Assembly (NCBI GenBank): GCA_012934845.2
Contig: WNNJ02003812.1
Location: 62,001-126,000, forward strand
Source of the DNA: Pomphorhynchus laevis
Taxonomy: Eukaryota > Acanthocephala > Palaeacanthocephala > Echinorhynchida > Pomphorhynchidae
Reading direction: 5' to 3'
DNA: 64,000 nucleotides
Both the position numbers and the translations under genes were made by a program. Shown here one piece after another: positions 55,701 to 64,000 of this stretch; positions within the stretch are counted from its first letter, which is position 1; each line of letters opens with the position of its first letter. The notes under the pieces are model-generated. The model saw nothing but the letters and a program-made list of their open reading frames with translations. It did not search any database and was not told where the DNA came from.

Positions 55701-58700
55701 TGCACAATGGGGAATAATGACTGCTCATCAGGCTTAGAATGTGCTTCAATACATCGATCAAGCCATCGAATCGACCTATTTAGATAATTAAGGTTCATTA
55801 GAAGCAACAATTAAAAGTCGTTTATTTAATTAATTAAAGATGCCATAAAGTATAAACGAGAAAATATATAAAAATATACAAATTTATATGCAAAATAAAT
55901 TTGATAACAATATAAAATAATCTGATCAATTTGTATCTGTTTTAACTATCATTTCATTACTCAGTAATGAAATGATAATTTCTTTTTAAAATATATTTAA
56001 AAATTATTGTTAAATAAGTTTAATTAATACCTATTGATCAACATATCTACAACTCTTCCTCAAACATGTTGATGGGGTGTCCATGATCAAACTATTGGCT
56101 TCTGCAAAAGAGACCGATGCATGGCTCAACGCCTTTCTGGTGGCAAAATAGGGCACCATTTTCGACGACGCGGTGAGGATAGCAGTTTCCTTAAGATTGG
56201 GTCTTCTGATTAGAAATTTATGAAATTTTTTTCTCCCGATAAAAATCATTCCTATTTAATAAAATTAGTGCGAAAACGCCGTGAGCGTTTTGGCCACGAC
56301 GCAAAATGAATAATGCATGAGGATGTGGATGAGCTAAAACATTTTCATTTGGTTGCGATCTTCAATATCAGGAGCAACCTTATGTTATTATTATTTTTTG
56401 AATTAAAAAATAACATTTTTAAATATATTCATTTATAAAATTTGTCGTTAACATTTATACAGAAGATAAAAGTCCTTTTGAGTCTGAATAGTATAGATAA
56501 TATAAAATCTGGCGAATAAGTGCCATTTAATTGGCATTCATAATGTTCATAAGTGAAAATGTTTATTTTATTAATTTTACCTGTTCATGGCTTCTTCCAC
56601 ACGATATCCTGTCGTTTCACTGTGTACAACATCGTCCAACTGCATGATAATGTCAGCACCTACAAACACTTTTATGCCTTGATAAAGTTAAGACAAACCT
56701 ATTCTGTTTTGTATCTGAATTGATCGCTCAGGGGTAAGCATTAACTTTGTATTTTCATCATGTGGATAACTAAACTCAACACCTTCTTCAGATAACTTCA
56801 TTAACTTACTTAACGACACCATTTGGAAGCCTCCTGAATCCTGTCCTTGCAAAACATTTAGAATCTCAAAATATTGCAGTCGCATTCTGATTATAATGTT
56901 TTAGTAAAAGTTACGCGGAGCGTAATAGTAATATTAGTATAATATAAGATAAGCCTTATTCTTAACAAAACCAATATTAATGATAAAGGTGTATATCTAG
57001 ATATGAACATTAAATTAACATTTACTAAAACTACTATTAATTTATATCGTAAAGATGACATATTTAAATTTACAATAAACATATTTTTGCATGAGCACTT
57101 ATGCATACCATATAATATAAAATATAATACATTAAATAATGAAATTTTAAGGTTTGCAACCATTTGTTACGATATTGGTTTTCTTCAGAATCATTTAAAT
57201 AATTTAATAAATGCATATTTTAAACTAGGTTATTATAAAAATACTATCAAACAGAAAATAGTAAAATATATAAATCAACACAATAATATTAAAAATAAAT
57301 TTAAAATCATTAGCGTTAAATCTTCATGGATGAATAATAAATAATATACTTTGCATTAGAATAAGATATTATATAATCAAATTTTATCAGAGGAAATACA
57401 TCATTAGCATGTATTTGGCCCCGCTGCTATGTTGGGTAGAGGAGTTAGGGGCCGAAACCTGATAGCATAGCAGTTCCTCCTGATGACCTCTAATTCTTAT
57501 TCTAATACATCGTCTGTTATTTATTAGTCAATTCATAAAAATGACGTTTATTTTAAATTTTAATTTTTATTTAAACCAAAAGATTAAGATTAACAATATT
57601 CTTATGGATAATAAATAATATACTTTGTATTAGAATAAGATACTATTTCATCAGAGGAAATACGTACTTTGCACGTATTTGGCCCCGCTGCTATGCTGTG
57701 TGAGGAGTTAGGGGCCGAATTATGATAGCATAACAGTTCCTACTGATGACCTATAATCCTTGTTCTGATACGTCGTCTATTATTTATTAGTCAATCCATG
57801 AAAATTTATTAATATATTTAATTTCAATTTTTTATTTTAACTTTATACAAATTATATAAAATCTTATCAAAATTATTTATTATTTATAATTTTTATAATG
57901 ATTTAATTATTATTTAGGCTCCCGCTCTCAGGTCTATCATGTTGTAAGCAAGTGCGTTCACCTCCTCGGTCTAGTACGTAGGATGTTCGTTCATCTTGAT
58001 TCTGTGGGATTACGTACCCTTTACCAATGCGCAATCCTCCCACACATGCTGTATGGGTCCGTCATTGCTCACCCTCAGTTCCAGTTTTAGCTGGACGCTT
58101 ACAAACGCATCTCCATCGGTACACACATTTGGCGCGATCCATACGTTCGTTACCTTACGAGGAACGCCTGCGCTGTCTTGACGTTCCCCCAGTGAAAATT
58201 TCACTAAAATTTAATGATCTGATGTTTGTTTGGAGGTACTTGACCACCCAAGGCCACTGTTGCAAGGACACGTTTGATATTGGTTTTCTTCTAAATTATT
58301 TAAATAATTTAATATATACATATTTTTAACTAGGTTACTATAAAAATACAACATTTATTGTAGATAAAATTAAAATTAGATTTTTATAAGCCTGCGATAA
58401 TTCGACATCACGTCCTTCGCAGCGCGCGACATAATTTTGCCCTTTAATATACGTATAAGCTATTTTATATTTGTGATTTTAGCCTATTATTATATTAATA
58501 GAATTACATTCGCGTGACAACTTCAAGAGATTAAAGATCTTAGTCATTGATCAACAAACGACGCATGAAGACAATCAACTTTAAATTTTGTTGATTCTGA
58601 CTAATTTCTTATTTTGTAATTATTTGCCCAGCCGAAAGGCGGAACGGGAAATAAAACTCTGTATTATTAAAATTATCATCATGAAATTATTACGAAATAT

Positions 58701-59369
58701 ATTTTCTTTGTTTGTATTAACTTTTTTCATGCTTCTAAATAGCGTATTAAAATTAAAGTTATTAAAAATTATTAAGCGATAATATTGTGTTACGATCATT
58801 ATATTGTGATTTTAGCCTATTATTATATTAATAGAATTACATTCGTGTGCCAACTTATGTGCTAGTTTTAAAAGGCATTTTACGCACACGCGAACAGTAA
58901 TAATTTATTTGACGTTTCGGATTATTTAATTTCGGGATTATTTGACTAGTCGAGATCTGTACACAGGATATACCGTGATACATTAAAAGATATCGAATAT
59001 TTTTAATTCAAAATTGAAATTAATAATTTTAATAACGTTTTACCGTTAAAAGTCCATTCGGCCAATTCATAAATTGGTGCAATCCTCCAAAACTGTCAAG
59101 TAGCTGAGATCCCTAAATAATCAAACATTGTGACTCCTATCATTAGTCATTGAAATTGGTTTTACTGGTTTATGTTCAAGATGATATGTATTTCCTAAAA
59201 TCATTCGATAACCAATCTTTGAAATTTGTTCAGGTGTTAGTCCTTTTATCGTTCCTTGAGTTCCTACAGGCATAAATATTGGTGTTTTTAGTGTGGCATG
59301 AGGTAGAGTAAAAGTAGCTATTCTAGCTTTTGTTCTTGAGCATTGGCGTTCAACGATAAAATTGAACAT
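46786..59369 (-). CDS. QTRT1: Queuine tRNA-ribosyltransferase catalytic subunit, nine exons
   Basis: Exchanges guanine for queuine at wobble position 34 of GUN-anticodon tRNAs, as a dimer with QTRT2. Exons: 59369-59166, 59112-59044, 56840-56699, 56659-56581, 55775-55660, 55602-55464, 55416-55341, 49804-49607, 46920-46786. All introns are GT-AG and phases agree, giving 385 residues against about 403 in human. Landmarks: [57 protein letters not shown] (Asp at the exon 2/3 joint), [40 protein letters not shown] (nucleophile Asp), and the zinc site CHCSTC...H. The C terminus is [12 protein letters not shown]. Introns 2 and 7 (about 2.2 and 5.5 kb) hold Penelope-like elements in opposite orientation, and intron 8 a solo module. 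Intron 5 (55659-55603) is 57 bases with no stop in frame. The gene looks intact. Confidence 0.93.
47165..47320 (+). repeat. Diverged solo copy of the PLE structured module
   Basis: CACTGCTACG...GGCTGAAATATGATAACATAGCAG, then AGATGACCTCTAAT and TTTTTATTAATCAATTCA, follow the module's block order with many changes. It lies in QTRT1 intron 8. Confidence 0.6.
47713..48027 (+). other. Unidentified 104-codon open frame
   Basis: Lies in a GC-richer patch (about 47580-47970) inside AT-rich QTRT1 intron 8. It reads hydrophobic residues first ([18 protein letters not shown]), then [18 protein letters not shown] and [17 protein letters not shown]. No family recognised. The change in composition suggests an inserted fragment, perhaps of an element, rather than a gene. 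Confidence 0.25.
48028..49606. other. QTRT1 intron 8, AT-rich
   Basis: No further coding exon or repeat recognised between the unidentified frame and exon 8. Confidence 0.45.
49805..51922. other. QTRT1 intron 7, part without element
   Basis: AT-rich intron sequence with the hairpin at 50670-50701. Short frames (for example 51152-50877 on the minus strand) have no recognisable similarity. Confidence 0.45.
50670..50701. repeat. Perfect hairpin, 12-bp arms
   Basis: GTTCTCAAATAC at 50670-50681 is the exact reverse complement of 50690-50701, with an 8-base loop. Confidence 0.75.
51923..52370 (-). repeat. Tandem pair of structured modules at the PLE 3' end
   Basis: Two copies, 52370-52219 and 52077-51923, in the sense direction of the PLE and about 293 bases apart. 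Each is closed by an outer stem (GTATTAGAATAAGA with TCTTATTCTGATAC, allowing G-U) and contains the AAATACAT/ATGTATTT hairpin, GGCCCC/GGGGCC and the crossing CTGCTATG/CATAGCAG pairing. In the second copy the hairpin changes to AAATACG/CGTATTT, still paired. Between copies runs an AT-rich link. They stand where PLE terminal repeats would be. Confidence 0.75.
52379..55093 (-). mobile_element. Penelope-like element with permuted domains (Naiad type)
   Basis: A retroelement that primes reverse transcription at a nicked target. Sense is minus. The first frame (55093-54155, 312 codons) has Cys clusters ([16 protein letters not shown]) followed by a GIY-YIG endonuclease: [20 protein letters not shown], then TRFRQH. 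The reverse transcriptase follows in 54056-52379: [83 protein letters not shown]. Canonical PLEs have the endonuclease after the RT; the reverse order is that of the Naiad clade of invertebrates. Codons are extremely A/T-rich (many Asn, Ile, Lys). The RT part is broken in a few places, so this copy looks dead, but domains are well kept and it is probably young. It sits in QTRT1 intron 7, same strand as the gene. Confidence 0.88.
54126..54167. repeat. Perfect hairpin, 18-bp arms, inside the PLE
   Basis: AAATAAGGTATAAACTCC at 54126-54143 is the exact reverse complement of 54150-54167, with a 6-base loop. It overlaps the last codons of the endonuclease frame, before the reverse transcriptase frame begins. 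Confidence 0.85.
56944..57344 (+). mobile_element. Naiad-type PLE, 3' fragment of the reverse transcriptase
   Basis: Reads [80 protein letters not shown] to a stop at 57344, about 95 percent identical by eye to the end of the 52379-55093 element but on the opposite strand. 5'-truncated. Two 3' modules follow. It lies in QTRT1 intron 2, about 100 bases from exon 3. Confidence 0.85.
57353..57771 (+). repeat. Tandem pair of structured modules after the PLE fragment
   Basis: Copies at 57353-57508 and 57627-57771, 274 bases apart. In the first: hairpin 57394-57401/57409-57416, GGCCCC 57417-57422 with GGGGCC 57448-57453, CTGCTATG 57424-57431 with CATAGCAG 57466-57473. In the second: hairpin 57658-57665/57673-57680 (AAATACGT/ACGTATTT), GGCCCC 57681-57686 with GGGGCC 57711-57716, CTGCTATG 57688-57695 with CATAACAG 57729-57736. 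The outer TCATCAG (57648-57654) also pairs with CTGATGA (57743-57749). The GGCCCC/GGGGCC and CTGCTATG/CATAGCAG pairs cross, a pseudoknot. Confidence 0.78.
57915..58255 (+). mobile_element. CR1-like LINE fragment
   Basis: Reads [52 protein letters not shown], then in another frame [20 protein letters not shown] with [19 protein letters not shown]: the region after the RT palm. Like 13628-13900 of the complete copy (LPYEDRLRSLGLETVTW). One frame change near 58080. It lies in QTRT1 intron 2. Confidence 0.75.
58262..58350 (+). mobile_element. Tiny PLE reverse transcriptase fragment
   Basis: [18 protein letters not shown] and LGYYKNT match the end of the Naiad-type RT ([13 protein letters not shown]...LGYYKNN). 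It joins directly to the CR1-like fragment before it. Confidence 0.7.
58466..58856. repeat. Pair of ~57-bp direct repeats
   Basis: TTGTGATTTTAGCCTATTAT...GAATTACATTCG at 58468-58518 recurs at 58805-58853 with two or three changes. Between them is a CCGAAAGGCGGAACGGG hairpin and a GAAATAAAACTCTGTATTATT string that looks like a LINE 3' end. Confidence 0.6.
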
Positions 59370-60621
59370 TTATTTGTCTAAACAATTGCTATTATAATTA
59401 AATATTCTGAAAAATTAATTACAGTAAATTAACAGTTTTAATAATAAAATTTTAAATTATATTTAATTTTTCATAAAGATATAATAAAGATACAATATTT
59501 TCTATTACTATGGAATATTTAAAGGGAATGTCTACTTAAGAATAAGGAAATTTAAAATTATATTACTAAACCTTGCAAACATCTTTGGAAATTATTCAAT
59601 TCTGAATTAACATATAGTGAGTTGATTGTATTTGTGATAAATAATCTTAATAAATTTTATATTAATCTGATAAATTGAAATAAATGCTTAATATGTAGGA
59701 GTGGTTACCTAAATATAAAAAAGTAGCTTTTTCAATTCTGTAATTGATGAAAATTTATAGTAATGATTTAACGAAAAGTTAATCACAATTAATCATTTAT
59801 ATAAAGCATTGCTCTCCAATTTCTGCTTTTCCAATTCTTTCGATATTCATTAATCCATGACGTTAGCTCCTATTGAATGGGTAACTGACTATACAGGGCT
59901 AAGGATAATCATAGTTATGAACGATTATGATAGCGGGTATCAAATAAAATTCAAATGGCTTATTTGTGATAACCAAATAAAAATTTATAAATAATTAATT
60001 ATATGAAAAATTATATAATTATTTTTATATTATATTATTTTTTAATTATATATTATTTTTATATAATAAAAATACATAACTTTTATGTAAAAATATCGAT
60101 AATAAATAATGAAAACTTTGTATTTTCCAATACAAATAGTTGTTTTGCAGAATTAATAAAAATTATAAAAATAATGTCTTTGAATTAAAAAATGATCGAG
60201 AAAATTTAAAGATATCTATGATAAATTTTATGATTTTAATTTTTTAAGTTATAATTATACCTACATAAAAAAATTAGCATTTGGCTTTAGTTTATAAGAC
60301 AAAAAATTAATCTCCAGACCAAAATTTATAAAGTTCTTTTAAATTATAAATAAATTGAAAAATTATTAACAAATGGAAAATTTGCTTCTATTATACGCAT
60401 ATCACGTTGTCCTTTAAACTAATGAACTTAAATGCAATTGTCAGTTATGTTATACAATATAAGCCATAATTATATGATCTTATAAAATAAACAAAATCAA
60501 GATATTGTTCTTAATTATAAATTATTATATTTAATCAATGAGTTCATTTTATAGTTGACTTCTAAATGTATTATTCTTAATTTTGATAGTGCACTTTTGT
60601 GAAAGCTTAAAACAGCATTAT
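59370..60621. other. AT-rich stretch upstream of QTRT1
   Basis: No gene recognised. It should hold the QTRT1 promoter next to 59370. TATA/AAT-rich low complexity at 59990-60240. Confidence 0.4.
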
Positions 60622-60640
60622 GGCTATGACCTGTAATAAT

Positions 60641-60809
60641 GAAGAGTGGTCCCGCTTCATCATCGAATGCCCCTACGTCTTTCGACAACGCGATGTTGTG
60701 GCTTTGACGTGTGCTTACAGAGAAGTCAATAGAGAGTGCATGCTCGAGGTTTGAACCCCGTGCATAGAGTTTGCAATGCACACGCCTCCACCATTCGGCC
60801 ACGCGGGGC
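60641..60809 (-). mobile_element. tRNA-derived SINE with target-site duplication
   Basis: On the minus strand the head reads GCCCCGCGTGGCCGAATGGT, an RNA polymerase III A box (about 60789-60802), and GGTTCAAACC (60748-60757), a B box, in tRNA spacing (about 40 bases). A body of ~100 bases follows, ending near CCCCTACGTC's reverse complement. Flanking 19-base direct repeats GGCTATGACCTGTAATAAT at 60622-60640 and 60807-60825 are identical, so the insertion is recent. A diverged sibling is at 2607-2777. The tRNA-like fold is incomplete, so it is not a working tRNA gene. Confidence 0.85.
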
Positions 60810-60858
60810 TATGACCTGTAATAATATTTTTCTAAAATAAAAATGTAATTTATCAAAG

Positions 60859-61948
60859 TCATAAGAATTTGTTATGTATACGAATTCGGACATGACGACT
60901 TGCTCTTATACACATTGAATTTGCCCTCATTAGCGTAATAGCCAATTTGAATCTTATTTTATTGACATATTTGATGTATCCAACATTCGTGCTAACGGCA
61001 AAGGATGCCATTGCCAATGGATCTCCCTGAGTAAAGCCTTCAATGGATATAATGTGCTGATCCTCCACGATGAGTTCTGCTTCCGAGTCATACGTGTTAC
61101 ATATTATGTATCCCAACGTGGGACAGCAGTGCCAGATGTTCTAAAGTAGGGCTTTCCTATTGACGGTATTAAATGCATCCGAAGCATCAATTGCCAGCAA
61201 ATATTTATCACTATTGCAATTAAAGTTGTCTCGTAAGAAATGAATAGCATATTCAATTCCACAGCGCTGTCCGACACAACTGTCTTAAGCCACAAACGGA
61301 TTGCAAGTCTTTCTGTACGATCTTATATATAGTTTTGGATATGAGTCCCCTTGTTACATCTTCAATACTAACTAGTCTTACACCAGGATTTTTATTCAGC
61401 GGAAACATACGACTAATTTTAAATGCATCCAGCAGTTTATCACGTATTTTTTCTTTATCCAACCTTCTGGCAAACTCTTCGAGACATTCAGCCAGGTTAT
61501 CAGATTCAGATCCAAAACTCGTAAACATTATATACTAGACTCGAGCGTTTACTTCTGATGGACCTGCAGCACCCTTGGTAGATGATGCAGCGCTGATTAT
61601 TGAGCTGGCCTCGATTTTATCGAATACTATTGAGTGATGCGGCATTGATCCTTCAATTCGACTTTTGAGTAATACTCTTTCGTTTGTGTTGTTCGAGCTA
61701 GGATGAAGTTTTTTTATGATACTTAAAACACTCTTATCTGCGACTATATCGCTGCTACTGTGTATCCCCACAGCAGTAGTGTCACAGTTTAAGTCACAGT
61801 CAGCTCTTGATGACTGACCATTTTTGACCAAACGAGATAAACAGGGTAATAACTCTTTGAAATTGCCATCTACCCTTACTCTTGAGTTTTTCATGCAGAG
61901 TAACATTTCTTTGTATCGAGCTTGCAGGATGCGAGCTTCGTGCAACAC
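60859..61948 (-). mobile_element. RLE-type LINE, N-terminal and RT fragment (broken)
   Basis: From 61948: MLHEARILQARYKEML (compare MQTLLNEARFLQSVFLQAI at 15265), ASSTKGAAGPSEVNARV, then FGSESDNLAECLEEFARRLD, ISRMFPLNKNPGVRLVSIED, TRGLISKTIYKIVQKDLQSV (61528-61253), then DSEAELIVEDQHIISIEGFT with QGDPLAMASFAV (61116-60859). It lines up with 15241-16220 of the element at 14647-17727. The YADD region and the endonuclease are missing. Frame changes near 61530 and 61110-61250. Confidence 0.8.
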
Positions 61949-62207
61949 AACTCTTATATCCCCTGAATTCCATAACGATAATTTTCGTTCTAGAGTTTGA
62001 CGAACAATCTTATTTTTTGTAGTGATTTTTTAAGCATGAATTATAACAAAGAACAGTTGTAGTTTTCAACGCAATATCTTGATCATTTAACGTGTATCCA
62101 ATGGCCTCGTACTTTAATGCCAGAATTTATTTTAAATCCTTAATCGCTATGCATTGAGGCAACACTAACAGATTCGGCATCCAACCAAATTACTGAACAT
62201 GAAATGA

Positions 62208-63098
62208 GTGCAATTTTTTCAACGTCGGAGCATTAAAGCTCCATGGAAAAAGCGAAATCTCTCGAATTTTCAAGCAAATTGGATTCAGATAGAGGTAATT
62301 TATGATAAATCTACCGATACAGTGACGGAGCCGCAAATTGTTACAACTAATGTATGTTCACTCCCCGACACCCCACGTCCCGTCCTTCCTGTCTCGTTTC
62401 TCAATAACTTGCATCCATCAATTAAAATCACCTCCACCAGCCTCCACTATCCTTCCACTCATAACCTTTCCTCACATCGCTTGCCACCCGCTTTATTATC
62501 ATTATCCTCTATGTCTCCCGTCGTCAAACCAAATCCCTCCAAATCATCAACTGCCAGCTCTTCTATCGTGATCTCACCTACTCACGTCAGTCGTCCTCCT
62601 TTACGGAAGCGCTTTGCTTCTCGCGATCGTTGCGTCATTGTTACTAATATCACGCCTTCCAACTCCTTATCCCCACAAGCACGTCTGGACCACGATGTTT
62701 CCGCCTTCAGATCCATCCTCTCGTCTATTGTTCCTGCGGATAAACCATTCTTTTTCAAGGACATTTCTCCTGTCGCATTCATCCGTCTAAACAAATCTTC
62801 TCAATCTAATCCTTTCCAGCCCCCTCTCCTAAAAATTGTTTTCAAGCATCGCTCTCACGCGTCTTCTGTCCTCTCTCAACGATTCAAACTCATGTCATCT
62901 TCAACCACTCGAATTTTCCCCGATCGCGCCCCTTCCGAAATCGCTCAAATCTCTTCAGCCCGCATCGAAAAACGTCGTCGCGAGGAAAACGGCGAAACTT
63001 CACTCGCCATCCGAAACATAGACGGAAATTTTCAAATTGTCCACACCCGTCCAAAAATTCGATGGCGCTCCATCTCTCCTATGTGTCTTCTCCACTAG
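62208..63098 (+). CDS. L2-like LINE ORF1
   Basis: A 296-codon frame. The first ~150 residues are Ser/Pro/Thr-rich and disordered-looking (SPVVKPNPSKSSTASSSIVI). A folded domain at about 145-255 resembles an RRM-like RNA-binding fold (DRCVIVTNITPSNSLSPQAR, SAFRSILSSIV, PVAFIRLNK, PPLLKIVFKHRSHASSVL), similar to the ORF1 domain at 10568-10960. A basic tail follows (ARIEKRRREENGE). It overlaps ORF2 by 37 bases (63062-63098), a common LINE arrangement. The frame is unbroken. The start is the first in-frame ATG seen and may be upstream. Confidence 0.75.
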   Translation: MQFFQRRSIKAPWKKRNLSNFQANWIQIEVIYDKSTDTVTEPQIVTTNVCSLPDTPRPVLPVSFLNNLHPSIKITSTSLHYPSTHNLSSHRLPPALLSLSSMSPVVKPNPSKSSTASSSIVISPTHVSRPPLRKRFASRDRCVIVTNITPSNSLSPQARLDHDVSAFRSILSSIVPADKPFFFKDISPVAFIRLNKSSQSNPFQPPLLKIVFKHRSHASSVLSQRFKLMSSSTTRIFPDRAPSEIAQISSARIEKRRREENGETSLAIRNIDGNFQIVHTRPKIRWRSISPMCLLH

Positions 63099-64000
63099 TC
63101 TCTTTCGCCACAGCACACGGTTTCCGCCTCGGTCTCCTCAACACTAGATCTATTCTCAATAAATCCGATCTTATCCTCAACCTATTCACCAAGCAATCCA
63201 TCGATCTCTTCTGCCTCACCGAATCCTGGCACTCAGATTCCGACGACCTTTCCATTCGCCGTCTGCTCTCTGCCGGTTGCTCCCTAGTCGAATCCGCCCG
63301 CCCCCTCAGCTCATGCCCTTCTAAATCCTCTAATCATGGCGGCATCGTCGCATTCGCGCGTCACCCAGCGTCTCTTCGCAAAATCAATCCCCCTTTCAGT
63401 CCTTGCTCTTTTGAATTGCTCACTTGTCGTTATTCTAACCCGATCACTCTAGATCTCGCCATTGTATACCGTCCTGGTTCATCAGCTCCTACAGCCTTAT
63501 TTTTTACCGAACTCGCTGACCTCCTTTCTCATTGTTCTTTGTCCTCAATCCCTTCACTCGTTCTAGGCGACTTCAATATCCGCCTAGACCGCCCCTCTTC
63601 CACAGATTCCATCCGCTTCATCAACATTCTATCCAACTACAATTACAAACTAATCTCCACTGCCCCCACACATATACTTGGCGGGGCACTCGACATCATC
63701 GCTGTCCCCGATCATTTTGCTGCCCACACCTCACTGTCCATCTCTGATCCTGGTCTATCCGATCACTTTCTTATCACCCTTGATCTCGCTCGCAACCACA
63801 CCCCTCCTCACACACCTACAATCCTACGTCGCCCTTGGAGAAATCTTGACCTTTCCCTTCTCCGCTCTGCCTTACTCAAATCGTCTCTATCATTACCCAC
63901 AATAACATATTCATCTCCTCACGATCTCGCCTTTCTTTTCGACTCTGAACTCACATCCACTCTCGATATTCTCTTGCCCTTCAAGTCTCACCCACACCGT
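63062..64000 (+). CDS. L2-like LINE ORF2, AP endonuclease (continues off the right edge)
   Basis: From ATG at 63062 the frame is open to the end of the window, about 313 codons. It has the endonuclease series GFRLGLLNTRSILNKSDLIL, DLFCLTESW, HGGIVAFARHP, DLAIVYRPG, PSLVLGDFNIRLDRP and LSDHFLITLDL, with catalytic-type E, D and H positions in place. The reverse transcriptase should follow beyond 64000. High C content on the sense strand matches the tails of the L2-like family at 10966-11482 and 30031-30852, so I infer the same family. No break is seen, so this may be a young, possibly complete copy. Confidence 0.8.
   Translation, partial: MALHLSYVSSPLVSFATAHGFRLGLLNTRSILNKSDLILNLFTKQSIDLFCLTESWHSDSDDLSIRRLLSAGCSLVESARPLSSCPSKSSNHGGIVAFARHPASLRKINPPFSPCSFELLTCRYSNPITLDLAIVYRPGSSAPTALFFTELADLLSHCSLSSIPSLVLGDFNIRLDRPSSTDSIRFINILSNYNYKLISTAPTHILGGALDIIAVPDHFAAHTSLSISDPGLSDHFLITLDLARNHTPPHTPTILRRPWRNLDLSLLRSALLKSSLSLPTITYSSPHDLAFLFDSELTSTLDILLPFKSHPHR

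Noticed and set aside
57417-57473. PLE module as an HDV-like ribozyme
   Set aside because: The crossing helices recall P1 and P2, but the 12-base joiner leaves no room for P4 and the loop lacks the C pair needed for P1.1.
57424-57490. PLE module as a hammerhead (it contains GAAAC and CTGATGA)
   Set aside because: The boxes are in the wrong order and only about 22 bases apart in that order, too few for two helices. CTGATGA itself pairs with an upstream TCATCAG.
60748-60802. A working tRNA gene on the minus strand
   Set aside because: A and B boxes are present but the acceptor stem does not close, and target duplications mark a SINE.
1-64000. CRISPR arrays, operons, bacterial promoters or insertion sequences
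   Set aside because: Introns, SINEs, LINEs and eukaryotic ribosomal proteins show an animal nuclear genome. The only regular spacers are ordinary tandem repeats.

Overview
This window is eukaryotic and almost certainly from an invertebrate animal: AT-rich DNA, GT-AG introns, the standard genetic code, animal housekeeping genes, and about half of the length occupied by retroelements. The phylum cannot be fixed from sequence reading alone. Host genes I can support are: the first two coding exons of a secreted cyclophilin (cyclophilin B type, minus, 1952-2248, the rest lying off the left edge); a ZnT6/SLC30A6-like zinc transporter (minus, 7035-7949); ribosomal proteins L14 (plus, 42558-43013) and S20 (plus, 44146-44517); and a complete nine-exon queuine tRNA-ribosyltransferase gene (QTRT1 type, minus, 46786-59369), whose exon ends I could place to the base from frame, splice sites and family alignment.

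Layout. 1-1400 is a tandem array of a ~385-bp unit. 1.9-3.1 kb holds cyclophilin exons, tRNA-derived SINE copies and a LINE tail. 7-8 kb is ZnT6. 8.7-19.5 kb is a block with a CR1-like LINE (9.5-14.2 kb, itself interrupted by an L2-like LINE tail) and a nearly intact LINE with a restriction-like endonuclease (RLE; 14.6-17.7 kb), bracketed by two ~600-bp direct repeats. 21-40.6 kb is a graveyard of LINE fragments in both orientations: RLE elements of two lineages, several CR1-like copies, and copies of a GC-richer L2-like family. 41-46 kb holds a gag-like fossil, solo copies of a structured repeat and the two ribosomal protein genes. 46.8-59.4 kb is the QTRT1 gene with Penelope-like elements (PLEs) in two of its introns. 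60-64 kb has a SINE with target duplications, another RLE fragment and the 5' half of an L2-like LINE that runs off the right edge.

Most interesting content. The PLE at 51.9-55.1 kb has its GIY-YIG endonuclease upstream of the reverse transcriptase, the permuted order of the Naiad clade. Its 3' end carries two tandem copies of a ~150-bp module that folds into a nested stem set with a predicted pseudoknot. Six copies of the module occur in the window, and base changes between copies keep several stems paired, which suggests a functional RNA structure. Short, mostly perfect snap-back hairpins (12-18 bp arms, one of 31 bp) recur across the window, one of them inside the PLE.
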